From Planctellipticum variicoloris (GTDB lineage: Bacteria > Planctomycetota > Planctomycetia > Planctomycetales > Planctomycetaceae), in assembly GCF_030622045.1 (NCBI RefSeq), contig NZ_CP130886.1, forward strand, positions 7,200,001 through 7,264,000: DNA of 64,000 nt, written 5' to 3'. The notes beneath the pieces were generated by a model, which worked only from the letters and a program-made list of their open reading frames with translations, was not told the origin of the DNA and made no database searches. Below are positions 47,617-56,029 of this stretch, in pieces. Position 1 is the first letter of the stretch. Every line of letters begins with the position of its first letter. The translations under genes were made by a program, and so were the position numbers.

Positions 47617-48888
47617 GTGAGAACGTTTTTGACGGTTTGCAGCACTCTGGCATGCGCCGGGAGTGCGTTTGTCGCTTATGAGCATCCAGAGTGGATTCGC
47701 CAGACGGCCCAGCACTGGGAAGCCTGGCGGAAGTCGTCGGCGACAGCTCCCCCTGCGACGCCGATCGCGCGGGCCATTGATGACGCCGCCGGCCAGGTAA
47801 ACCTGGCGGCGACGGAGCTGCGCAATCGAGTGGACGATGTCGAGAGCCTGCCGGTCGCCGGAAAGCCGCTTGACCAGTGGTTCAGCGAACTGAGCGGGCT
47901 GGCGACGGCAGCGAGCTCCGCTTCGGTTCAATCCGGACCTCGGCAGAACGGAGCCGTCGACGAGCTGCAGGATGCCGCTCGGGCGTTGGCGGGACGTCGT
48001 TCCGAACCGGCTGACGCATCAGGCGCCATGCCCGCAGACCCGCTCGTCGTCGAACGGGATCTCTCCCAGCTCCGCACACCGCAGAAGGTCTCGGCGGGCG
48101 AAGCGCTGGTTGCACGGCCGGCTTCGACCTCCCGCGGCGTCCCTTCGGCTTCACTGTCGTCGCGCACGCTCGGCCAGGGACCGTTGCGGACGCTGGTCGT
48201 GGCGGGCCTCAATGGCGAAAACCAGGGCGCCGTCGCGGCCGCCGAAGAATTGATCTCGCAACTGACGCGCCAGCCGGCGGTTCTTGAGAATCAGACCTTT
48301 CTGCTGATTCCCCGGGCGAATCCCGGCGGGCTGCAGGCGGCGCGACGCTTCAACGACAGCAATGTCGATCTCAACCGGAACTTCCCGGGCCGGCGGTATC
48401 GTCCGCAGGTGGAGTTTTCCGGGACCTGTCCTGCGAGCGAAACCGAGACGCAGCAGCTCCTGCGACTGATGTTCGAGTTTCAGCCGGAACGAGTCATTCA
48501 CATTGTCGAGGATCCGCTGGCGACGCGCGTTCTCTTTAACCGGGCCGCGACGGAACTGGCCGGCCAGCTTCATCAGCAGCACCAGATTGCGATCGAAAGG
48601 CTCGACTTCGACCGTCTGCCAGGCTCGCTGGAGGAGTTTTCCGACGGCACGTTTCATGTGCCGGTACTGGTGATCGGGCTCAAGCCCGGCGAGTCGGCCG
48701 GACTGTTGGCCGCTCTGGTTTCGACGACGGAACCGGGCGAGCAGAATTCCCCGGAATTCCCCGCCGAGCCGGAGCCAGCCGAACCTCCCGCAGCGCCTGT
48801 CGGGCCGGTCGCCGGTCCGCGAAACTCCACGCCAGCGGTTCCCGCCAGCGGGCGCGGCTACGAAGAGTTGCCCCCGCCGCCGCAGTGA
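47617..48888 (+). CDS. Degenerate M14 carboxypeptidase-like protein
   Basis: 423 residues from GTG at 47617, chosen because GGAGGGAG ends two bases before it; an ATG at 47500 would add 39 residues of unlikely sequence. The N-terminus (MRTFLTVCSTLACAGSAFVAYEH) is a membrane anchor or signal. The C-terminal half (about 190-380) follows the M14 zinc-peptidase pattern: TLVVAGLNGENQG, FLLIPRANPGGLQAARRFNDSNVDLNRNFPGRRY, SETETQQLLRLMFEFQPERVIHIVEDP. The usual first zinc ligands (HG-x-E) are replaced by NGEN, so catalysis is doubtful. A Pro/Glu-rich tail ends the protein. It is probably an exported binding protein derived from a peptidase. Confidence 0.78.
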   Translation: MRTFLTVCSTLACAGSAFVAYEHPEWIRQTAQHWEAWRKSSATAPPATPIARAIDDAAGQVNLAATELRNRVDDVESLPVAGKPLDQWFSELSGLATAASSASVQSGPRQNGAVDELQDAARALAGRRSEPADASGAMPADPLVVERDLSQLRTPQKVSAGEALVARPASTSRGVPSASLSSRTLGQGPLRTLVVAGLNGENQGAVAAAEELISQLTRQPAVLENQTFLLIPRANPGGLQAARRFNDSNVDLNRNFPGRRYRPQVEFSGTCPASETETQQLLRLMFEFQPERVIHIVEDPLATRVLFNRAATELAGQLHQQHQIAIERLDFDRLPGSLEEFSDGTFHVPVLVIGLKPGESAGLLAALVSTTEPGEQNSPEFPAEPEPAEPPAAPVGPVAGPRNSTPAVPASGRGYEELPPPPQ

Positions 48889-48900
48889 CAAGTTTCCGGA

Positions 48901-49419
48901 TCACGAGGACCGGGCGGCAATCTGTTCGAGAGAGGCGGCCACGCGCTGCCGGGCCGACCGGGCTTCGCGAATGACCGCGACAACTCGGTCGGGATGCGGC
49001 ACGCCGCGAAGTTCGAGCAGCGTCTGCCCCTGGGAGTCGTTCAGCCGAAGATCGGCGGTCTGGAAGAACGAACTGCGAGAATCGGGATCGACCAGGATTT
49101 CGTGAATGTCCTCCAGCAGCGCCTGCTGGACAGTCCGCCCCCCCAGAATCCGGACGCGTTTGACGGCGCGATTGGTGATCGCGTAGTGCTCGCCAGTCAC
49201 CTTGAGCGCAAAGTAGGCCGCCAGGGCCAGCGGCGCCGTCGGCGGTACGAACAGCAGGTAGGACAACCGGATTTGCCCGAAACCCTGCGGAATCAGGTTA
49301 TAGAGCCGATCGAGGGTCTTTCCCAGCCCGGTCATGGCGATGGACGGGTAGATTTCCTCCAGCGGCCCTTCGCTTCCGGAACTGACACCACGGATAGCCT
49401 GCGGGGGACGAACGGGCAT
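48901..49419 (-). CDS. Bacterial PH-domain (YdbS/bPH2-like) membrane protein
   Basis: 172 residues. One or two hydrophobic segments near residues 53-72 (LSYLLFVPPTAPLALAAYFAL) are followed by a bacterial PH-like domain: GEHYAITNRAVKRVRILGGRTVQQALLEDIHEILVDPDSRSSFFQTADLRL, then a GQTLLELRGVPHPDRVVAVIREA ending. That order (Y-x-ITNRxV, LxDIxxI, DLRL, LxGVxxPxxVxxxI) is typical of bPH2 domains. Function unknown; a membrane-associated scaffold is inferred. It is convergent with the M14-like gene across 12 bases. Confidence 0.75.
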   Translation of the reverse strand: MPVRPPQAIRGVSSGSEGPLEEIYPSIAMTGLGKTLDRLYNLIPQGFGQIRLSYLLFVPPTAPLALAAYFALKVTGEHYAITNRAVKRVRILGGRTVQQALLEDIHEILVDPDSRSSFFQTADLRLNDSQGQTLLELRGVPHPDRVVAVIREARSARQRVAASLEQIAARSS

Positions 49420-49515
49420 TGCACTCGGCGGTCAAAAGGAGTCGGTGACGTCCGCCAGACGGACAATCTGCCCGGGCGAACGGTTCACAGACTTTGGCCG
49501 AAACCGGTCCGCACG

Positions 49516-50757
49516 TCAATTCGACGTCGCCGGAGGCCGAAATCCGTTGGCCCTGGCGGCCGGCGGCTCGCCGGGCAGAGCCACGCGAAGCACGCAGCGA
49601 AATCCGACGTCGGCCGGCCGGTCCGCCATGTTGGCCCCGGCCCGAGTCCAAGCCGACCAGTCTTCGGCCCCCCCCTTGACGACTCGATGGCTGGTCGTGG
49701 TGGCCTTGCGGGGACCGGGCCAGTTCTTGATTGTTCCGGAACCCGATGCGCGGGCTTCCCGATGCCCTTCTTCGGAATACCAGTCGCTGCACCACTCCCG
49801 GGCGTTTCCGGCCAGATCGAATACGCCATAAGGACTCAGATCTGAACGGTAGGCCGCCACTTGGGAAATCGATTCGGGCTTTCGGCCGTCGGGCCACAAG
49901 GCCCGTCCATTCCCCCACGGCGCGCGGAAACCGTCGGGACCTCGGGCCGCTTTCTCGAACTCGGCCTCGCTGGGCAAATCCTTGCCGGCCCATTTGGCGA
50001 AGGCGTTGGCCGTCGACCAGGAAATCCCCAGCGCGGGAAACGCGGGGAGCGCCCCCGCATTCAACGGCTCCTGCGGACGCGGCCGTTTGAGATCCCGGAG
50101 GTCCGTGCTGTATCGGTCGTATTCGGCGAGCGTGACTTCCGTCACGTCCATGTAATAGGAGTCGAGCAATACGGGCACGCGCGGTCGGGCGTTCTCCGGA
50201 CCGATATCGGTCCCCAGATAACTGACTCCGGCGGGAATCAGAACCATTTCCGCACCGGCCTTTTCGTCGATAATTCGCAGCGGCAATCCGGCGGACGAAT
50301 ATCCTGCCGCACGGACTGCCTGAAATCCGGACGGCAGCGTAAAGCCCGGCGCGGGCGCGCCGGCCGTCCTCCCTGCCCCACCCGGAGTCGCCACCTGATA
50401 CTGGTTGAGGTCGCCAGACGAAACCGCGGCGACGACAGTCACCTGGTCCTCCGGGAGCACCGTGCCGATGGCCAGGACATCGAATGTCGGCCCGGCGGCT
50501 GCAACTTTGAAAGCGTCGCGAGGATCGACGCCATCCGGCAGGCTGGAAACCTCCTTCTTGGCCGTCGACGCCGGTGAACTGGCGACCGGACGCGGCGGCG
50601 GCGCGGCGGCGACCTTCGCCCCCTGCGTTTCCGCAGGCGTCGCGAGTCGATTCGGCGGGGCCGGCGCACTTGGGACGGCGGGATTCCCTCCGCAGCCCGT
50701 CGGCAACAGCGCCAAACCGGCAATGAACCAGAATTCGAAGTGCCGACGGACGGTCAT
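49516..50757 (-). CDS. Lipoprotein with a SUMF1/FGE-fold domain, catalytic cysteines absent
   Basis: 413 residues from the ATG at 50757. A lipobox (LALLPTGC, Cys about residue 22) marks a lipoprotein. A Pro/Ala-rich linker (about 25-80) and an unknown middle segment follow. The C-terminal formylglycine-generating-enzyme fold spans about 165-395: AEMVLIPAGVSYLGTD, YYMDVTEVTLAEYDRY, ISWSTANAFAKWAGKDLPSEAEFEKAARG, YGVFDLAGNAREWCSDWY and RVVKGGAEDWSAW. True FGEs carry a catalytic Cys pair after the RVxRGG motif; here that region (AEDWSAWTRAGANMAD) has none. A ligand-binding or regulatory role is more likely than sulfatase activation. Confidence 0.85.
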   Translation of the reverse strand: MTVRRHFEFWFIAGLALLPTGCGGNPAVPSAPAPPNRLATPAETQGAKVAAAPPPRPVASSPASTAKKEVSSLPDGVDPRDAFKVAAAGPTFDVLAIGTVLPEDQVTVVAAVSSGDLNQYQVATPGGAGRTAGAPAPGFTLPSGFQAVRAAGYSSAGLPLRIIDEKAGAEMVLIPAGVSYLGTDIGPENARPRVPVLLDSYYMDVTEVTLAEYDRYSTDLRDLKRPRPQEPLNAGALPAFPALGISWSTANAFAKWAGKDLPSEAEFEKAARGPDGFRAPWGNGRALWPDGRKPESISQVAAYRSDLSPYGVFDLAGNAREWCSDWYSEEGHREARASGSGTIKNWPGPRKATTTSHRVVKGGAEDWSAWTRAGANMADRPADVGFRCVLRVALPGEPPAARANGFRPPATSN

Positions 50758-50883
50758 GGCGGGCCACTCGCGGGGTACGGACGTCCCTGCGATTGTCGGG
50801 TACGCCGGCTCATGCCGCAAGACGAACCTGAATTGTCCGAGAAGTTTCCTGCAATCTCAGGAAATGAGGTCTCGCCGTGGAAC

Positions 50884-53046
50884 TTACGGGGCCGTTGGAG
50901 CTCCGTTGGCTGGTGCGGAGGCATTCGCGGGCTCTTGAGCGGCAGGGACTGCGGGGGCGGATTCGGGAGCGGATGCCCCGGCCACCGGAATCAGCACGCT
51001 CCCCAGAACTTCCTTCGTCTTGTCGTTCTGCACCCACGCGGCAACTTCCAGCGACTTCAGCTCCAGGGGCTTGACGGGGAACTTGATCCGGCGACCGGCT
51101 TCGAATTCCGCCAGATAGCTCTCGATCTGCTGACGCAGCTCGGCCAGTGGAATCGAAGTGTCGTATTTCAGCTCCCCTTTGCGGACCGCGGCGCCGCGGG
51201 CGCCGCCAAGCATCGCTCGTAGCACGTGATGATGGTCGCGGATGCCGTTGGTGCCGGCGTAGTCCACCTGTCTTTCCACCAGCGCGACGCGAAGGCGGAG
51301 CGCCCCCGAATCGTCTGTGGAAAATCCCGTCGCGCCTGCGGAAACCGTCAACAGTCCGTCCTGAAGGGCCGCGGTTGCCGAGACCTGTGCTCCGGGGGAC
51401 ATGACCAGCCGCTGATCGATCACGTTGCGGAGTTGAAGGTAGTTCATCTCGACCTGTTGCAGCAGCCCGCCGATTCCCGAGGGAATCAGTCCGCGTTCGC
51501 CCTGCAGCGACATGCCGTCGATCATCGCCCAGGGAGTCCCCTGGGCTTCGTAATAGCTGTACCGTTCTTCGCCGTCGAGGTTGGCGAGGGGGTCGGGCAG
51601 CGGAATGTGCTGGTGAATCTGCAGCACGATGACGTCCTTATCGGAGTACGTCTGCTGGACTCCCCAGGTGGCAAGATCCGCCGCGATACACGGTCCGCAC
51701 TCCGTGCCGGTAAACAACTCCAGCAGGACCGGGCGAGTTGGCGCCGCCACCGCCGCCGGGGCGCGCTCCCTGGCGTTGGCAATTAATCCGGCGAGGCTTT
51801 GTTCATAAACCTGCCTCAAGTGGGCGTCGAGACCGTCGCGAGACCCCCTGGACTTTTCCCAGAGCTCGGTCAGAACGTCTCGGGGAGTCGGATCCCCCGC
51901 GGCGCGACCGATCTGGGGGCCCATTTCCTTGACCATCATCTCCAGCAGCGGGAGCGCCACGATCTGCGAATAGTAGTCGATCGCCTTGTCGGTCTCGTCA
52001 TGGTCGGCGGAGTATCTGGCAAGTTCGTAGAGGACTTCAAAGTTGTAATGCTGCGTGGTGAGCTTGGGATCGGACAAATAGTCCCGGGCCGCCGTTCGTT
52101 TCGCCTCGTCGCCGGACCTCAAATCGAGCAGCGCTTGTTCGACGAGCGCGTTGGTGCGGGCGGCCTTGATCTGGTCCTTCCAGTTCGAAAGCTCATCGCC
52201 GATCCCCTGCTCGAACTCTTTGAGGAGCGACAGGACCATGTCGGGAAAGAGCCGGTTTCGCGTCAGTTGCACCGCGGAAATGATCCGGGAACGAAGCTCC
52301 ATCCGCGGTCCCCAGGTGGCGGCGGACTTCGCGTAGCCGCTGACGATTTTTTCCGCCTGCGCACGAGTCGGCTCGACGCGCCGAAGTTGTTCGAGCACTC
52401 CGGAGTAGGCGTCCAGCGCCAGGGGGCTGTCATAGGCCTCCTGAGCCGCCCGCAGGATCGCCGCAACCGGCTTCTCCTTCTCGGCAGCCGCCTGCTTGAA
52501 GACGTCAATCCCTGGCGGCGGCAGCGCCTGGGCCGATTTCTCCAGCGAATCGATCGACGTCGGCCACAGGCGGGCGGGACTCAGATCGTACGGCCCGAAC
52601 GCGAAGGTCCCGCGCACGACCCCGTCCACAAGCCGGCCCTGAAAATTGACCGTACCCTGTTCGTTTTTCACGTCAAACTGAATCTGTTCCCCATCGACGG
52701 CAACGCGCGTAAACTCCGGCTTCGTCCGGTCGCGAGACGCATCCAGAAACTTGCCGGACCAGGCGTTCTCGGGCCCCCGGCTGATTTCAAACAGCCAGAG
52801 CACGATGTCCTGTCCCTGACTGCTGAGAAACAGCGACCAGCGCCCCTCGAACCCCGTGGCTCCTTCGCGGAACGGCGGGGCCGGTCGACCTTCCTGATCG
52901 GTCAGCGTGACCGTCGCCGGCTTTGAAGAAGCGACGGCCCCGGCTTCCTGCGGTGCGGCACTCCCCGGAGGCTTCTGCGGGCAGCCGCAGAGCACCACGA
53001 CCATCAGGCAGGCCAGCAGGGCGGACCATCGACGACGCAATTCCAT
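50884..53046 (-). CDS. Large lipoprotein with a central thioredoxin-like domain
   Basis: 720 residues from the ATG at 53046. The lipoprotein signal ends VVVLCGC (Cys about residue 22). An N-terminal beta-rich domain (about 55-165; FEGRWSLFLSSQGQDIVLWLFEIS) and a helical region (about 170-440) precede a thioredoxin-like domain near 440-560 with RPVLLELFTGTECGPCIAADLATWG, so the redox pair is Cys-Gly-Pro-Cys. The C-terminus is beta-rich (LRLRVALVERQVDYAGTNGIRDHHHVLRAML) with a low-complexity Ala/Pro tail. It is predicted to be a cell-envelope redox protein. Partner unknown. It lies upstream of the FGE-fold lipoprotein on the same strand. Confidence 0.85.
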   Translation of the reverse strand: MELRRRWSALLACLMVVVLCGCPQKPPGSAAPQEAGAVASSKPATVTLTDQEGRPAPPFREGATGFEGRWSLFLSSQGQDIVLWLFEISRGPENAWSGKFLDASRDRTKPEFTRVAVDGEQIQFDVKNEQGTVNFQGRLVDGVVRGTFAFGPYDLSPARLWPTSIDSLEKSAQALPPPGIDVFKQAAAEKEKPVAAILRAAQEAYDSPLALDAYSGVLEQLRRVEPTRAQAEKIVSGYAKSAATWGPRMELRSRIISAVQLTRNRLFPDMVLSLLKEFEQGIGDELSNWKDQIKAARTNALVEQALLDLRSGDEAKRTAARDYLSDPKLTTQHYNFEVLYELARYSADHDETDKAIDYYSQIVALPLLEMMVKEMGPQIGRAAGDPTPRDVLTELWEKSRGSRDGLDAHLRQVYEQSLAGLIANARERAPAAVAAPTRPVLLELFTGTECGPCIAADLATWGVQQTYSDKDVIVLQIHQHIPLPDPLANLDGEERYSYYEAQGTPWAMIDGMSLQGERGLIPSGIGGLLQQVEMNYLQLRNVIDQRLVMSPGAQVSATAALQDGLLTVSAGATGFSTDDSGALRLRVALVERQVDYAGTNGIRDHHHVLRAMLGGARGAAVRKGELKYDTSIPLAELRQQIESYLAEFEAGRRIKFPVKPLELKSLEVAAWVQNDKTKEVLGSVLIPVAGASAPESAPAVPAAQEPANASAPANGAPTAP

Positions 53047-53203
53047 CGGGAATAATCCTCTCCGCAACACCGGCGAGGCGCGGCGGTCATGAGCGGGGAT
53101 AGCCTGTCACACGGCCGGATCAAGACTTCCCGGCAATTCTAATCAATGGCGCACGGCGAATCCCAGACTGGCTGATCTCTGAAGTCTTCGCCGGTCCGAA
53201 CGA
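53047..53203. other. Spacer upstream of the large lipoprotein gene
   Basis: No gene is seen in this part of the 509-base divergent gap. GGAGAGGA on the minus strand (about 53058-53065) is the probable ribosome-binding region of the lipoprotein gene. Confidence 0.4.
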
Positions 53204-53248
53204 AAAACGAAAAAAGCCGGGATCGGAACTGAACGTTCCGGTCCCGGC
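53204..53248 (-). terminator. Strong intrinsic terminator pointing along the minus strand
   Basis: A 14-bp stem (53216-53229 with 53235-53248, one G-T pair) with a five-base loop is flanked at 53204-53215 by an A-rich run on the plus strand. On the minus strand the stem is therefore followed by a T-tract. No minus-strand gene is visible upstream of it, so it may end a short RNA or block antisense transcription into the lipoprotein gene. Confidence 0.65.
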
Positions 53249-53555
53249 CGGTAGAAATCGCTCCCCACGGCGGTCGAGTCTATGGTGCAAAAGTTCAGGG
53301 GAGCGGTATTCTGATGTGCGAAGGGTTGACAGACTACTCGACGCCAATCTGGAAATCAACTCGACGACAGTCGCGGCCAGTCGCCGGTCCGCCCCAGTCA
53401 CCAGAAAACGATTTCAGACGGTTTGCCGAAGTTCCCCAATCGTCGCGCCGCGCCGGTCCGCTCGACCCTGCCCGCACCAGCCGTTAGCATCGGGGAAACT
53501 CCATCCGCTGCTCCCCCCGGGGACGTCGGCGTTTCCATCCTGATCGAGGTTGACC

Positions 53556-54647
53556 ATGCGGGTTGTCACGTTCGGCGAAATCATGCTCCGGCTCATGCCT
53601 CTCGGCGGCCAGCGCTGGCGGCAGAGCCTGCCGGGCGAATTGTCGGCCACCTACGGCGGCGCCGAAGCCAACGTGGCCGTCTCGATCGCGCTGCAGGGAG
53701 GGAAGGCCGCGTACTGCACCGCGGTTCCCGATAACATCGTCACCGACGGCCTCGTCCAGGAAATGCGCAAGTACGGCGTCGACACTGACCTGCTGATCCG
53801 CACGAAGGAAGGCCGGTTCGGCATTTATTTCGTCGAACCCGGCAGTAATCAGCGCGGCAGCAACGTCACGTACGATCGCGCCGGCTCGTCGATCTCCATT
53901 GCCCCGCCCGAGACTTACGACTGGAACCGGATTCTCGACGACGCGGGCTGGTTTCACGTCACCGGCATCACGCCTGCGATCGGCAGCGCTTCAGCGGCCG
54001 CCGCCATCGCCGGCGCGAAGGCCGCCCGCGCCAAGGGAATGCCCGTCTCCTGCGATCTCAACTACCGCAAGAAGCTGTGGAACTGGGAATCGGGAACATC
54101 TCCGGCCACCCTGGCCCGCCGGGTGATGGGGGAATTGTTGCCGTCGGTGACAGTCCTGATCGCCAACGAAGAAGACGCCGAGCAGGTCCTGGGAATTCAC
54201 GCTCCCGGCAGCAACGTCGAAGCAGGAACAATCGACCTCGACGGCTACGCCTGGACCGCCCGCGAAATCGTTCGCCAGTTCCCCCACATCGAGAAGGTCG
54301 CAATCACTCTGCGGGAGAGTTTTTCCGCCAACCACAACAACTGGGGGGCGCTGCTGTACGACGCCGCGACTGACGCCGTCCATGTCGCACCCACCGATGA
54401 GGCCGGGAAATACACGCCGTACGAAATGCACAACATCGTCGATCGCGTCGGAGCCGGGGACAGCTTCGGCGGAGCACTGATCTTCGCCTGCACCACGCCG
54501 GAACTGTCCGATCCGCAAACGGCCTTGCGCTACGCAGTGGCGGCCAGTTGCCTCAAGCATGGTCTCTATGGCGACTTCAACCTCTGCTCCCGCAGTGAAA
54601 TCGAGACGCTGATGCAGGGAAGCGGTACCGGCCGGGTTCAGCGATAA
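53556..54647 (+). CDS. PfkB-family carbohydrate kinase (2-keto-3-deoxygluconate kinase-like)
   Basis: 363 residues from the ATG at 53556, with GAGG about seven bases upstream. Ribokinase/PfkB signatures are VVTFGEIMLRLMPLG, TYGGAEANVAVSIALQGG (substrate-binding GG) and the C-terminal ATP/catalytic motif DRVGAGDSFGGALIFA. Overall similarity is to KdgK (FGIYFVEPGSNQRGSNVTYDR, DLNYRKKLWNWE). KdgK phosphorylates 2-keto-3-deoxygluconate in Entner-Doudoroff and uronate breakdown. The sugar is not certain from sequence. No aldolase gene is adjacent. The next gene starts 12 bases after it. Confidence 0.9.
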   Translation: MRVVTFGEIMLRLMPLGGQRWRQSLPGELSATYGGAEANVAVSIALQGGKAAYCTAVPDNIVTDGLVQEMRKYGVDTDLLIRTKEGRFGIYFVEPGSNQRGSNVTYDRAGSSISIAPPETYDWNRILDDAGWFHVTGITPAIGSASAAAAIAGAKAARAKGMPVSCDLNYRKKLWNWESGTSPATLARRVMGELLPSVTVLIANEEDAEQVLGIHAPGSNVEAGTIDLDGYAWTAREIVRQFPHIEKVAITLRESFSANHNNWGALLYDAATDAVHVAPTDEAGKYTPYEMHNIVDRVGAGDSFGGALIFACTTPELSDPQTALRYAVAASCLKHGLYGDFNLCSRSEIETLMQGSGTGRVQR

Positions 54648-54659
54648 CGGAGTCAGGAA

Positions 54660-55301
54660 ATGGGCTCGATTCGAGCGTTCATGGCGTCATGGCTGGCGCT
54701 GAGCCTGCTGTGCCTGGTTCAACCCGCCCAAGCCGGTAAATACAACCGGAAACTCAGCATTGGCGATGCCGCCCCGTCGTGGAGCGACGTGACCGGCATC
54801 GACGGCAAACAGCACGCCCTGGTCGATCTGAAAGCGGCCAAAGCCGTCGTTGTGGTCTTCACCTGCAATCACTGTCCGATCGCCACCGCCTACGAGGAAC
54901 GCCTGAAACAGCTCCAGAGCGACTTCCGCGACCGGGGCGTGCAGGTCGTCGCCATCAGCGTCAGCCGATCGGAAGAGGATACGTTGGAACTGTTGCAGGC
55001 CCGCGCCCGCGAACGGGAGTTCAACTTCCTCTATCTGCAGGATCTGTCGCAGGATCTGGGCCGCCAGTATGGAGCCGCCGTGACTCCTCAGGCGCTGGTG
55101 CTCGACGGCGAGCGCAAAGTCGCCTATATGGGGGCGATCGACGACGACTGGCAGCACGCCGACAACGTCGGGGTCGCCTACGTCCGGGAAGCGGTCGAAG
55201 CAGTCCTGGCCGGAAAACCGCCGAAGCACACCGAAACCCGGCACACGGGTTGCGGAATCGAGTACGCCCGGACGCCACGAAAACCCGACGAGAAAAAATG
55301 A
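54660..55301 (+). CDS. Exported peroxiredoxin/thioredoxin-like protein (CNHC)
   Basis: 213 residues; AGGA lies just before the ATG. Signal peptide: residues 1-25 (LALSLLCLVQPAQA). The redoxin domain reads LSIGDAAPSWSDVTGIDGKQHALVDLKAAKAVVVVFTCNHCPIATAYEERLKQL, with CxxC as Cys-Asn-His-Cys. It then runs VQVVAISVSRSEEDTLELL and DLGRQYGAAVTPQALVLD. This matches AhpC/TSA-like exported planctomycete proteins. A periplasmic redox role is inferred. It follows the sugar kinase by 12 bases. The next gene is a second thioredoxin-like protein after a repeat-filled spacer. Confidence 0.88.
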   Translation: MGSIRAFMASWLALSLLCLVQPAQAGKYNRKLSIGDAAPSWSDVTGIDGKQHALVDLKAAKAVVVVFTCNHCPIATAYEERLKQLQSDFRDRGVQVVAISVSRSEEDTLELLQARAREREFNFLYLQDLSQDLGRQYGAAVTPQALVLDGERKVAYMGAIDDDWQHADNVGVAYVREAVEAVLAGKPPKHTETRHTGCGIEYARTPRKPDEKK

Positions 55302-55351
55302 CGAATTCCGAAGGCGGAGTGCCGTCAGCAATCGGTCGCCGGCATCATCGC

Positions 55352-55381
55352 AACTGACAACTGACAACTGACAACTGACAA
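55352..55381. repeat. Tandem 7-mer repeat
   Basis: AACTGAC is repeated four times head to tail at 55352-55379 between two thioredoxin-like genes. Another phrase-like piece (CGAATTCCGAAGGCGGAGTG) starts just after the upstream stop. Confidence 0.85.
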
Positions 55382-55395
55382 AGGACGCTCTTCCC

Positions 55396-55938
55396 ATGCT
55401 TTCACGGATGCGTTTCACGCCCCTGCTGGCAGTCCTCGTGACCGCAATTCTCTCGCTGGCCAGCCACGCAGCCCCTCCCGCCGGGGCGTCCGCGGTCGAG
55501 GTGGTCGATAAAGCCGGTTACGAAAAGATCCTCGCCCGGCACAAAGGGAAGGTGATTCTTGTCGACTGCTGGGCGACTTGGTGCGTCCCCTGCATCAAAG
55601 CGTTCCCCAAGACCGTAGAACTGTCCGAGCGCTACCGCAAGGACGGCCTGGCCGTGGTTTCGCTGTCGTTCGACTCGCTCAAAAAAGGCGAGGCTCCGCA
55701 AAGCGTTGTCGAGTTCCTCAAGGACAAGCACGCCGACTTCGACAACCTGATCAGCAAGCTCGACATCGCCGACGACGGGGCCGATGTCTTCGGAATTGAA
55801 GAGGGGGCTCTGCCCCACTTCAAACTCTACGGCCGCGACGGCAAGCTGCTGAAGACGTTCGCCTCGGGGGACGACGAGAAGACGTTCACGCACGAAGACA
55901 TCGAACAGGCCGTGAAGGCGGCGCTGGCGAAGCGGTAA
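55396..55938 (+). CDS. Exported TlpA/ResA-type thioredoxin
   Basis: 180 residues. Signal peptide: residues 1-25 (LLAVLVTAILSLASHA). The thioredoxin domain reads KGKVILVDCWATWCVPCIKAFPKTVELSERY, with active site Cys-Val-Pro-Cys, and then GALPHFKLYGRDGK with a conserved cis-Pro position. TlpA-like proteins reduce or isomerise disulfides in the envelope, for example in cytochrome c maturation. The target is unknown. It is the second thioredoxin-fold gene in a row on this strand. Confidence 0.92.
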   Translation: MLSRMRFTPLLAVLVTAILSLASHAAPPAGASAVEVVDKAGYEKILARHKGKVILVDCWATWCVPCIKAFPKTVELSERYRKDGLAVVSLSFDSLKKGEAPQSVVEFLKDKHADFDNLISKLDIADDGADVFGIEEGALPHFKLYGRDGKLLKTFASGDDEKTFTHEDIEQAVKAALAKR

Positions 55939-56029
55939 AGGGGGGGCGCGGCGTCGCCTCCGCCAGCATCGGCCTGAGGCCGAGTGGACGGTGCGCAAGT
56001 TTCAATCGGTCCAGCCCCTTACATGTATT

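Noticed and set aside
53120-53401. Minus-strand open frame in the gap before the sugar kinase
   Set aside because: It reads through the strong minus-strand terminator and has no domain or ribosome-binding site.
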